Positions 1 to 7,602 of a stretch of 64,000 nucleotides of DNA are shown in pieces. Position 1 is the stretch's first letter. The number at the start of each line of letters is the position of its first letter. Source of the stretch: Eubacterium_B sp034180045 (lineage in GTDB: Bacteria > Bacillota > Clostridia > Peptostreptococcales > Anaerovoracaceae); contig JAXFOY010000025.1 in NCBI GenBank assembly GCA_034180045.1, forward strand, positions 62,001 to 126,000. Reading direction: 5' to 3'. A program made the translations under genes and the position numbers. Under the pieces are notes generated by a model, which ran no database searches, was not told the origin of the DNA, and saw only the letters and a list, made by a program, of their open reading frames with translations.

Positions 1-76
1 TAAGCAAATTGAAAATGTTAAAAAGGTTGCAGACGAGTTGGAGAATTTTTTCAACATTAAGCCACGTATAGAATAG
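1..76 (+). CDS. dnaX: DNA polymerase III gamma/tau subunit, C-terminal end (partial)
   Basis: An open frame enters from the left edge (first full codon at base 2), encodes 24 residues ending in FNIKPRIE and stops at the TAG at 74-76. The tail is rich in Lys and Glu. It is too short to identify by sequence. The dnaX call rests on the very common order dnaX-ybaB-recR in Firmicutes and on the 12-base gap to ybaB. The stop codon overlaps the ybaB ribosome binding site, so the genes are almost certainly cotranscribed. Confidence 0.6.
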   Translation, partial: KQIENVKKVADELENFFNIKPRIE

Positions 77-88
77 GAGGAAAACAAT

Positions 89-454
89 ATGGGAAAAGGT
101 ATGAGGGCAGGTAAGAAGTCAAAACCAAAGATGCAGGGTGCAGGTGGAAGTATGCAGAAGCAAATTGCTCAGGCTCAGGCGATGCAAAGGCAGCTGGCTT
201 CTATTCAGTCGGAACTTGAAGAAAAAGAGTTCACAGCAACTGCCGGCGGCGGTGCGGTTTCAGTAACGGCAAATGGCAAAAAAGAACTTACCGCTTTGAC
301 TTTTGATAAAGGCGTAGTGGATCCTGATGATGTAGAAATGTTGCAAGATCTCGTTATGGCAGCGGTCAACGAAGTTATGAGACAGGTTGACGAAGCATCG
401 GAATCAGAGATGAGCAAGGTTACAGGCGGGTTTAATATTCCGGGATTAATGTAA
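89..454 (+). CDS. ybaB: YbaB/EbfC family nucleoid-associated protein
   Basis: A 121-residue protein of the YbaB/EbfC family: small dimeric DNA-binding proteins, commonly encoded between dnaX and recR and linked to nucleoid organisation and recombinational repair. The N-terminus is basic and Gln/Met-rich (residues 1-35). It is followed by the family core, with a Gly/Ala-rich turn, a strand containing VSVTANGKKE, the VDPDDVEMLQDLV helix and a C-terminal Gly-rich tail. Start choice is supported by AGGAGG at 75-80, eight bases upstream of ATG. It lies 18 bases before recR. The basic N-terminal extension is slightly longer than in the E. coli protein. Confidence 0.93.
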   Translation: MGKGMRAGKKSKPKMQGAGGSMQKQIAQAQAMQRQLASIQSELEEKEFTATAGGGAVSVTANGKKELTALTFDKGVVDPDDVEMLQDLVMAAVNEVMRQVDEASESEMSKVTGGFNIPGLM

Positions 455-472
455 TAAGGACGGTTTTATAAG

Positions 473-1072
473 ATGGCACAATATCCACGCCCATTAGGTC
501 GTTTAATCGGGGAACTGTCAAAGCTTCCGGGCATAGGTGGAAAGACAGCACAAAGACTTGCATTTCATATTTTATCACTAGATGAATCCGAAGCTAAAGC
601 CTTAGCAGATTCTGTAATTGAAGCGAAAAATTCAATGCGCTATTGCTCTGTCTGCGGTAATTTAACGGAGAGCGACCCCTGTTCAATTTGCAGCGATGTG
701 AAGAGGAGACAGGACCTTATTTGTGTTGTGGAAAATCCTCGCGATGTAATCGCTATGGAAAGAATTAGGGAGTTCGACGGACTCTATCATGTTTTGCACG
801 GGTCGATTTCTCCGATGGATGGAATAGGACCTGAAGATATAAATTTGAAATCTTTGATTTTGAGGCTAAAAGATGAACGCATCAAGGAAATAATTCTTGC
901 TACAAATCCGACTATAGAGGGAGAAGCTACGGCTATGTATATAGCCAGGCTAGTCAAACCTATAGGGATTAAAGTCAGTCGCATAGCGAACGGAATTCCT
1001 GTAGGAGGAGATCTTGAGTATGCGGACGAGGTGACTTTGCTAAAGGCATTGGAAGGCAGAAGAGAACTGTAG
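473..1072 (+). CDS. recR: Recombination mediator RecR
   Basis: A 199-residue protein, the normal RecR length. RecR acts with RecF/RecO to load RecA on gapped DNA. The N-terminal helix-hairpin-helix contains LPGIGGKTAQRLAFH. A four-cysteine zinc finger follows (CSVCG, then CSIC, about residues 58-73). The Toprim domain then has the acidic motif VVENPRD and later ATNPTIEGEATAMYI. The C-terminus carries the usual VTLLKALEGR ending. It sits at the end of the dnaX-ybaB-recR unit and is followed by a clear terminator at 1109. Confidence 0.97.
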   Translation: MAQYPRPLGRLIGELSKLPGIGGKTAQRLAFHILSLDESEAKALADSVIEAKNSMRYCSVCGNLTESDPCSICSDVKRRQDLICVVENPRDVIAMERIREFDGLYHVLHGSISPMDGIGPEDINLKSLILRLKDERIKEIILATNPTIEGEATAMYIARLVKPIGIKVSRIANGIPVGGDLEYADEVTLLKALEGRREL

Positions 1073-1108
1073 ATGTATTCCTAAAATCGCAAATCGCATT
1101 AGATTAGA

Positions 1109-1138
1109 GAGTTGGAACTATAGGTTCCGGCTCTTTTT
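1109..1138 (+). terminator. Rho-independent terminator after recR
   Basis: A ten-pair stem (GAGTTGGAAC with GTTCCGGCTC, two G-T wobbles), a five-base loop and a run of five T. It lies 37 bases after the recR stop. Confidence 0.88.
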
Positions 1139-1233
1139 GTTTATCCTGTCGCTTATTTCAACTGCGATATTTAATGAACTTATATGAAGGACTTTAATTA
1201 TAAACAATTTATTAATTAATAAAGGATTAAAAT

Positions 1234-1302
1234 TTGTGCAAAAAAACAAATTAAAATATATTAAATTTATTGCTTGACACAAAGTCTGCTTGCCGTTATA
1301 AT
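1234..1302 (+). promoter_or_regulatory. Tandem sigma-A promoters upstream of the NSS transporter genes
   Basis: Two promoter-like elements are visible. The first is TTGTGC (1234-1239), 17 bases, TATATT (1257-1262). The second is a perfect consensus: TTGACA (1274-1279), 17 bases, TATAAT (1297-1302). The arms CTTGCC (1289-1294) and GGCAAG (1305-1310) form an inverted repeat around the second -10 element, so it could be an operator or a short hairpin. The rest of the 365-base gap (1073-1437) holds the recR terminator and a leader of about 130 bases with no gene I can support. Confidence 0.75.
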
Positions 1303-1437
1303 GGGGCAAGATTCTTTTTTTAAGGATTTGCAATTATTTTCAGTTGATTCCGTAAAGGTATTGTGAAGATGATGGAAAGTTTCATAATCGAACACAGGCT
1401 TGCGGAATTACAGCACATTCAGTGGAGGTATTACTAA

Positions 1438-2841
1438 ATGGACAATATAGAAAAGAGAGGGAAATTTAAGACGAACTTCGGATTCCTCATGGCTTCCATC
1501 GGTTCTGCCGTTGGACTGGGTAATCTGTGGGGCTTTCCGTACAAGATGGGAAAGGGCGGCGGTTTTGCTTTTCTTTTGCTATATATTGTAATGGTAGTTG
1601 TTGTCGGATACAGCCTCATGTTGGGTGAATTTGCGATTGGGCGAAAGTCACGTAAAGCACCTGTAGGAGCATATAAAGCTATCAACAAAAAGTTCGCCTT
1701 CAATGGATGGTTTGCTACTCTGACACCGTTTTTCCTACTACCTTTTTACACGGTTTTAGGCGGCTATTGTATCAAATATCTTGTGGCTAATTTCGGAGAT
1801 ATATTCGGAGCCTCTTGGGGGGTTGGAACTGTAAAGAGCAGTGAGTTCTTTGGCGGTTTTATATCTGACCAGACGCAGTCAATAGTATTTACTTTGATAT
1901 TTATGCTGATGACCTTTGCCATCGTAACAGTAGGAATATCGGGTGGAATTGAGAAATTTTCCGTTATCGCTATGCCGGCATTATTCGTAATGTTGATTGT
2001 GGTCGTAATAAGGAGCGTCACTCTCCCTGGAGCATCGGAAGGCCTTGCCTTCATGTTCAAACCGAACTTTGATGTTTTCAAGGGAACAGGATGGATTAGC
2101 GTGCTGGCGCTAGCAGGTGGCCAGCTGTTCTTCTCACTTTCACTTGCTTCAGGTTGCCAGGTTGCATACGGATCATATCTGGATGATAAGGAGAATCTTG
2201 AGCGCAATTCATTGATTGTTCCTTTAGCGGATATGTTCGCAGCACTTTTAGCAGGTATGGCAACACTTCCGGCAGTATTCGCTTCCGGGCTTGAGCCTAC
2301 TTCAGGACCCAGCATGCTCTTTATTACACTTCAGATGGTGTTTAAGGCAATGGGTGCAGCGGGACCTTGGTTTGCAACTATTTTCTATCTTTTAGTATTC
2401 CTCGCGGCATTATCAAGCTCAATTGCAATGCTTGAGGGCGGAGTAGCATCATTTATAGATATGAGAATAGAAAAAGGTAAGAAGCCTTCGAGAGGAAAGA
2501 TTACCGGTATCGTATGCCTGCTTACATCAATCGGCGGCTTGGTAGTAGCATCAGATGGATTGGGAAGCGGCGGACTTCCACATCTGTTTGGTTTCGAGAC
2601 ATGGCTTGAAACATTTGACTTATTCGGTGAAGGAATTTTGATGCCGCTTGGAGGTTTCTTCTTGGCAATATTCCTAGGCTGGTACAATCCGACATATATC
2701 GATGATGAGATTAAAAAGAGCAGCAATTATAGGAGCAGAGGCTATGTGAACATCTGTCTTAAGTATATTGCACCTATCTTTATGATATTCATTCTCATCG
2801 GACAATTCGATTCATTTTTCAAATTTGGGCTATTTTCATAA
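1438..2841 (+). CDS. Sodium-dependent transporter, NSS/SNF family (first paralog)
   Basis: A 467-residue polytopic membrane protein of the neurotransmitter:sodium symporter family, which imports amino acids or related amines with Na+. The length fits bacterial 11- to 12-helix members. TM1 carries the signature GSAVGLGNLWGFPY with the unwound-helix Gly residues. In LeuT-type proteins the residue just before FP is the extracellular gate Arg, and here it is Gly. The central stretch LPGASEGLAFMFKPNF is typical of this subfamily. RBS GGAGG lies before the ATG. It is followed 29 bases later by a close paralog, probably in one mRNA. The substrate cannot be told from sequence. Confidence 0.93.
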   Translation: MDNIEKRGKFKTNFGFLMASIGSAVGLGNLWGFPYKMGKGGGFAFLLLYIVMVVVVGYSLMLGEFAIGRKSRKAPVGAYKAINKKFAFNGWFATLTPFFLLPFYTVLGGYCIKYLVANFGDIFGASWGVGTVKSSEFFGGFISDQTQSIVFTLIFMLMTFAIVTVGISGGIEKFSVIAMPALFVMLIVVVIRSVTLPGASEGLAFMFKPNFDVFKGTGWISVLALAGGQLFFSLSLASGCQVAYGSYLDDKENLERNSLIVPLADMFAALLAGMATLPAVFASGLEPTSGPSMLFITLQMVFKAMGAAGPWFATIFYLLVFLAALSSSIAMLEGGVASFIDMRIEKGKKPSRGKITGIVCLLTSIGGLVVASDGLGSGGLPHLFGFETWLETFDLFGEGILMPLGGFFLAIFLGWYNPTYIDDEIKKSSNYRSRGYVNICLKYIAPIFMIFILIGQFDSFFKFGLFS

Positions 2842-2870
2842 AGCTCGCTAAATTATTAGGAGGAATTATA

Positions 2871-4289
2871 ATGGAACAAACTAATCAGAAAGGGCAGTGG
2901 GGCAGTAAGTTCGGCTTTTTGATGGCTGCGGTAGGCTCTGCTGTAGGACTTGGAAATCTTTGGGGGTTTCCTTATAAAATGGGAGTTGGCGGAGGCTTTG
3001 CCTTCCTGTTAATATACCTTGTGATGGTAGCTTTGGTAGGTGTGGTAATCTTGTTGGCAGAACTTGCACTTGGAAGAAAGACCGGAAAAGGTGTTATTGC
3101 ATCATATAGAGAACTTGGTAATAAATATACCTTCATCGGTTGGATGTCATGGTTATCACCTGTTTTGATTCTGGGTTTTTACTCAATGCTTGGCGGTTAT
3201 TGCATCAAATATGCGGTTGCAAATATCGGTGATTTGTTCGGCGCATCATGGGGTGTCAACGGAATGGCTTCTGCGGATTATTTCCACGGGTTTTACACAG
3301 ATCCGGTTCAAACAGTAGCTTACACAGTCCTATTTGTATTCCTTACGGTTTTCATCGTAAGAGTCGGAGTATCAAAGGGTATAGAGAAATTCTCAACAGT
3401 GGCAATGCCTGCACTGTTCGTTATGCTTGTCATAATAATTGTTAGGAGCGTTACTCTGCCCGGAGCGTCAGAAGGTCTTGCATTCGTATTTAAGCCTAAC
3501 TTTGATGTTTTCAAGGGAACAGGCTGGATAACCGTATTGGCTAAGGCAGGCGGACAGATGTTTTTCTCTCTATCGCTCGGTATGGCTATAATGGTAACAT
3601 ACGGCTCATATATGAAGAAGGACGATGATCTTCAGCAAAATGCGGTTATAATCCCTATAGCCGATACCATAATCGCTGTAATGGCAGGCATGGCAATCAT
3701 GCCGGCGGTGTTCGCTTCAGGGCTTGATCCGGCAGGTGGTCCGGGACTGCTTTTCATAACTCTTCAAACAGTATTCCAGGCTATGGGAAGCCTTGGTCCT
3801 ATATTTGGATTCATGTTCTATACATTGGTATTCATAGCGGCAATCACCTCATCTATATCGCTTGTTGAAGCTGTAAGCTCTGCAATCATGGATAGAGCAA
3901 TCGCCAAAAATAAACCTGTAAACAGAACGAAGATAAGCATGGCTGTAGGTGTATTTGTAGCTCTTGAGGGAGCACTTGTGGCAGTAGACGGGCTTGGTGA
4001 AAACGGCCTGCCTCATATCCTGGGACAGGGTACACTTCTGGATGCATTTGATTTGGTATCGGAAGGATTGTTTATGCCTATCGCTGCGCTTCTAACCGCA
4101 ATCATCTTCGGTTGGATAAAACCGGGCTGGCTGGATGATGAAGTTAAAAACCTGGGAGAAACAACAGAAAACAGCTTCAAGATGAAATCATATTTCCAGT
4201 TCTGCATCAAATGGATTGTTCCTCCTGTAATGTTGCTTGTTCTTGCAGGTCAGGTAGACAGCTTCTTTGGATTAGGCTGGTTTAACTAA
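2871..4289 (+). CDS. Sodium-dependent transporter, NSS/SNF family (second paralog)
   Basis: A 472-residue paralog of the preceding gene. It shares GSAVGLGNLWGFPYKMG in TM1, the LPGASEGLAF segment and the SFF-containing C-terminus. The same Gly replaces the usual gate Arg in TM1. The strong similarity along the whole length and the tandem position point to a local duplication. RBS AGGAGG is well placed before ATG 2871. The terminator at 4361 closes the pair. Functional divergence is suggested by different residues in the central helices (GCQVAYGSY versus MAIMVTYGSY), but the substrate is not assignable. Confidence 0.93.
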   Translation: MEQTNQKGQWGSKFGFLMAAVGSAVGLGNLWGFPYKMGVGGGFAFLLIYLVMVALVGVVILLAELALGRKTGKGVIASYRELGNKYTFIGWMSWLSPVLILGFYSMLGGYCIKYAVANIGDLFGASWGVNGMASADYFHGFYTDPVQTVAYTVLFVFLTVFIVRVGVSKGIEKFSTVAMPALFVMLVIIIVRSVTLPGASEGLAFVFKPNFDVFKGTGWITVLAKAGGQMFFSLSLGMAIMVTYGSYMKKDDDLQQNAVIIPIADTIIAVMAGMAIMPAVFASGLDPAGGPGLLFITLQTVFQAMGSLGPIFGFMFYTLVFIAAITSSISLVEAVSSAIMDRAIAKNKPVNRTKISMAVGVFVALEGALVAVDGLGENGLPHILGQGTLLDAFDLVSEGLFMPIAALLTAIIFGWIKPGWLDDEVKNLGETTENSFKMKSYFQFCIKWIVPPVMLLVLAGQVDSFFGLGWFN

Positions 4290-4360
4290 ATTTAGTTTAT
4301 TACTCCATAACTTAAATATACATGACTTACCTATATTATAGGTGAAACAAATCTTTCAGA

Positions 4361-4392
4361 ACGGGCTTGTCGCACTCCGGCAAGCCTGTTTT
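4361..4392 (+). terminator. Rho-independent terminator of the NSS transporter pair
   Basis: A twelve-pair stem (ACGGGCTTGTCG with CGGCAAGCCTGT, with wobbles), a five-base loop and a short T-run. Confidence 0.8.
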
Positions 4393-4668
4393 GCTGTCTG
4401 TCTTTAGATGCCGAATATTCTAACACGCCTACCCCTGGTGCGTCGCTACTTAATGGGGACAAAGGCAAATCGCAAGCAAAATACGTAAGCGCCGGATAAG
4501 CGTACAAGGGCTGAATCTGAAAGAAATAGAGTTCGTGACTACAATAGAAATTGTAGCTGATGTGCAACAAAATAAAATATTCTTTTACTTGTGCAATTAT
4601 GTAATATGAATTATACTGATTAAGTTAGTTCTACCTAATATAGTTATATAGGATTATAGGAGAGACAA
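4393..4668 (+). promoter_or_regulatory. Leader region and promoter of the first CWB2 gene
   Basis: No gene is supported here. A promoter is visible: TTGTGC (4589-4594), 17 bases, TATACT (4612-4617), about 50 bases before the ATG. The stretch 4420-4560 has several short complementary segments and could fold, but I could not match it to a known riboswitch. The bases 4550-4572 share a motif with the leader of the next CWB2 gene (see the repeat entry). RBS TAGGAGAG precedes ATG 4669. Confidence 0.55.
4550..4572 (+). repeat. Sequence motif shared by two CWB2 gene leaders, copy 1
   Basis: ATTGTAGCT, four bases, then TGCAACAAAA. Copy 2 at 7366-7388 has the same two blocks, separated by four bases that differ. 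Each copy lies upstream of a CWB2 surface-protein gene (about 100 and 215 bases before the start codons). Confidence 0.5.
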
Positions 4669-7236
4669 ATGAAGACATTCAAAAGCGAATTTAAGAACAT
4701 TATTCTCGTTGGATTTATCTCAATAGCTTTATTTGTGAGCAGTGCTGTGTTTTCAGCAAATAATGTATATGGAGAAACGAAGAGACTGTCTATTATTGAT
4801 GCGGAAAATGTTACAACAGATAATTTGCCGCAACATATTCGCATAGCAGGTGATACAAGAATCGAAACTTCACTTGAAGCAGCTGAAATATTTAAGAAAA
4901 GCGAAAACGGTTTGGAATCTGTTGTGCTTGCGAGTGCAGATGACTTTGCTGATGCGCTTTCCGGCGGAATATTATGCAAGGCAGCCAATGCGCCGATGCT
5001 GTTAATTAACGCACAAAATACAAAAAAAGTGTGTGATTTCATAAAATCGGAAATGACACCTAACGGAACTGTGTATATCCTGGGAGGAACAAAAGCTGTT
5101 CCAAATGTTGAGCGGAATGAGTTGAGGAACTTTAACTGCAAAAGATTGGGAGGATATGACAGATATGATACCAATGCGCTGATTTTGAGACAAGCTATTA
5201 ATGAATTGAAATTTGGCGAAGGAACGGAAAAACAATTGCTTGTTTGCTCCGGAAACGGGTATGCCGATGCTTTATCAGCATCGGGGATAGGATTACCTGT
5301 AATGATAGTAGATGAACATGTTTCCAAAAAGCAGCTCGATTTGATGAGAGAGCTGGACATAAAAAATGCAACGATTATAGGAGGCACAAAATCCGTCAGT
5401 GAGGCTGCGGAAAAATCAATTTCAAATTATGTATCTGCAAGGGTTTACGGGGCTACGCGATTTGACACTTCATTTGCGGTAGCTGAACATTTCTTTGCTA
5501 AAAGTCAAAAGCCTCGTGTGATTTTGGTTCTTGGAACTAATTTCCCTGATGGATTGTCGGCTGCCGGGTTATCAAAAGGAGAACGTCCAGTTTTATTGAT
5601 AGAAGATCAAGATTACGGAAAAGCAAAGGAATATGTGGACCTTAGCAAGTCACAGGAATCTATTACATTTGGCGGTAAAGGACTGATTTCTGACGAAACA
5701 ATCAGGAAGATTTTTTCGGATACAGTCGGAGAAGATAATGTGGCGACTCAGCCTACAGAAGATGACATAGCGGCGGTAAAGAAGTTTAACGAAAACTTTG
5801 CGGAGCTGATGTCAAGAGCAGATACTAATAATGAAAAACTTGCCGCTTTCAAAAATAAACAGAAAGAACATAAATCTTCCATAGCGTCGGCACTCAAAAC
5901 CGTAGAGGATGCAAAAGCTAATCTGCTGAAAAAAATCGGGGAATTTGAAAAAGGAACTCCGGAGCAAGTAAAGATTGCAGCAGAAGTTAAACAATTGTCG
6001 GAGAAAATCGCAATTACCGACACAAGCAAATTAGAAGAAACGGCAAATTCTCTGGATGAAAAAGCGAAACTGTTTAATAATGCAGTGGAAAAAACGCTTG
6101 AATTGAGAGACGGCAAAGCAAGACTTTTACAGAATCTTAAGGAGAAAAGCGCAGCTGTAAAATACAGAAAAGAACTCGCTGTGCTGGAGCTTAAGCTTGT
6201 TGAACTGAAACAAAAAGAATCCGAGATGGAAGCTTCACTTGCACAAATATCGGAACAAGGAGCATCTTATGATGCGATAAAAAGCGAATTTGATAAAAAC
6301 GTAAATGAGCTTGCAGCAATAGGAAAGAAATTTGATGAATTATATTCAAAATTGACAATTCAGGGTTCAAGTAAAGTGGTTAATTTAGGAAAGGTGGCAA
6401 GCTTTGAAGAAGGAATCTCGAAGATTCCGGAAATTACAGCCGACAGAAAATTGACCCTCATATTTGAAGCGCCTATGCCGGCAGGAATGACAGGCTATAC
6501 TTTGCAACTTCTTGATTCACAGGTTGAATTGGCATCTGAATATTGCACCAAAGACGGAAGCTTGGGGAAATATAATATGAGAGCTGAGCAGGCGGGCAGG
6601 CGTACAGCAAAATATACAGTTGAGCTTATGTATAGAGTCCCGGACGACAGCGCATACGAAAAATATCGAGCTTTTATTAAAGAATGGGTGCAAAATAATA
6701 TAAGTGATGAAGACAGCGAACTGGAAAAAATTAATAAGATAAGAAATCATATGCTTAAGGAATATGATTATGCCCGAGGCTATGATAAAGATTCACTCGA
6801 ATTCAAGGACACAGGAATGTCGATATTTTCTCCGATAGCTTTTATAACTAACGGAAAAGGGGTGTGCCAAGCATACGCGCTCTACTTTAGAGATATGGCA
6901 AAGCTTGCTAAGCTCGATGCACGATACATCGTTGGATACGGCGGCGGTGAACTGCACGCCTGGAATGCGGTAAAAGTAGATAACACTTGGTATTGCTTGG
7001 ATATAACATGGGATGATACCGGAATGGGCGGTAAGGACAGCATGGCGTACTTCCTAAGAGGCACCAATTTCTTCCATAGAGAGCATCAACCTATGTATAA
7101 GCTTGACATTACATTGAGTCAAACGGATTTTGTAAAGAGAGCGGCGGCAATCGTTACACACACGGAAGTATTACCTACGCCTCACGCTGCTGCGGTTGCA
7201 TTACCTGAGGAGATAGAGGTTATAGACAAAAAGTAA
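4669..7236 (+). CDS. CWB2 surface protein with coiled coil and transglutaminase-like domain
   Basis: An 855-residue exported protein. A signal peptide (residues 1 to about 35, LFVSSAVFSA) is followed by three cell-wall-binding type 2 modules (about 57-355), each with the AGDTRIETS / DDFADALSGG / YILGGTKAV pattern; these bind the wall noncovalently. Residues 365-565 are Lys/Glu-rich heptads, a probable coiled-coil stalk. The C-terminal part is a transglutaminase-core domain with the complete triad Cys733 (GKGVCQAYA), His763 (GELHAWNA) and Asp778 (CLDITWDD). Such domains act as proteases, amidases or cross-linkers on the wall; the actual reaction is not known. The next gene also encodes a CWB2 protein, but with the modules at the other end. 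Confidence 0.9.
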   Translation: MKTFKSEFKNIILVGFISIALFVSSAVFSANNVYGETKRLSIIDAENVTTDNLPQHIRIAGDTRIETSLEAAEIFKKSENGLESVVLASADDFADALSGGILCKAANAPMLLINAQNTKKVCDFIKSEMTPNGTVYILGGTKAVPNVERNELRNFNCKRLGGYDRYDTNALILRQAINELKFGEGTEKQLLVCSGNGYADALSASGIGLPVMIVDEHVSKKQLDLMRELDIKNATIIGGTKSVSEAAEKSISNYVSARVYGATRFDTSFAVAEHFFAKSQKPRVILVLGTNFPDGLSAAGLSKGERPVLLIEDQDYGKAKEYVDLSKSQESITFGGKGLISDETIRKIFSDTVGEDNVATQPTEDDIAAVKKFNENFAELMSRADTNNEKLAAFKNKQKEHKSSIASALKTVEDAKANLLKKIGEFEKGTPEQVKIAAEVKQLSEKIAITDTSKLEETANSLDEKAKLFNNAVEKTLELRDGKARLLQNLKEKSAAVKYRKELAVLELKLVELKQKESEMEASLAQISEQGASYDAIKSEFDKNVNELAAIGKKFDELYSKLTIQGSSKVVNLGKVASFEEGISKIPEITADRKLTLIFEAPMPAGMTGYTLQLLDSQVELASEYCTKDGSLGKYNMRAEQAGRRTAKYTVELMYRVPDDSAYEKYRAFIKEWVQNNISDEDSELEKINKIRNHMLKEYDYARGYDKDSLEFKDTGMSIFSPIAFITNGKGVCQAYALYFRDMAKLAKLDARYIVGYGGGELHAWNAVKVDNTWYCLDITWDDTGMGGKDSMAYFLRGTNFFHREHQPMYKLDITLSQTDFVKRAAAIVTHTEVLPTPHAAAVALPEEIEVIDKK

Positions 7237-7365
7237 AGCAAGAGCCGGCAAAGTCGGCAGTAAGCAGGCATAGCACAAAGCACTTGAATTTGTTGCAGCT
7301 GTACAATAATAACAAAACGCGGTTTTTTGCGGTTAAATCAAACTATTGTATTTCAAACACAAAAG

Positions 7366-7388
7366 ATTGTAGCTATATTGCAACAAAA
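7366..7388 (+). repeat. Sequence motif shared by two CWB2 gene leaders, copy 2
   Basis: Second occurrence of ATTGTAGCT then TGCAACAAAA, as at 4550-4572. It lies in the 366-base gap 7237-7602. That gap otherwise holds the hairpin at 7437 and no supported gene. Confidence 0.5.
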
Positions 7389-7436
7389 ATACGCTTGCAT
7401 GTACTAATTCACAATGATAATGTAGATATGGAATTG

Positions 7437-7464
7437 AAATAGGCCTATGCAAATAGGCTTATTT
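7437..7464 (+). other. Strong hairpin in the leader of the second CWB2 gene
   Basis: AAATAGGCCTAT, a GCAA tetraloop, then ATAGGCTTATTT form a 12-pair stem with one wobble. Only a weak T-run follows, so it may be a terminator for the upstream gene or an mRNA structure for the downstream one. I found no convincing consensus promoter between it and ATG 7603. Confidence 0.55.
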
Positions 7465-7602
7465 CTTGGGATTGGGTTAGTGAAAACTAACTAATTTGTG
7501 TGGTTTGATTACTAAGAAACAGAAGGACAACTTTAATATGTTTTCTTTTAGAACTTGCACATGAGAGAAACGCCATAATTTATATTTAGGAGGAAGAACA
7601 AA

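Noticed and set aside
1118..1333. Minus-strand frame of 71 codons between recR and the transporters
   Set aside because: It overlaps a terminator and two promoters of the other strand and has no ribosome binding site.
4400..4560. Possible c-di-GMP or c-di-AMP riboswitch upstream of the first CWB2 gene
   Set aside because: Short pieces such as GACAAAGGCAAAT and GGGCTGAATC recall such aptamers, but the required stems and 3' conserved parts could not be found. I left it as an unassigned leader.
4331..4570. Minus-strand frame of 79 codons across the transporter terminator
   Set aside because: It covers the terminator hairpin and a leader, has no ribosome binding site, and its residue pattern is not protein-like.
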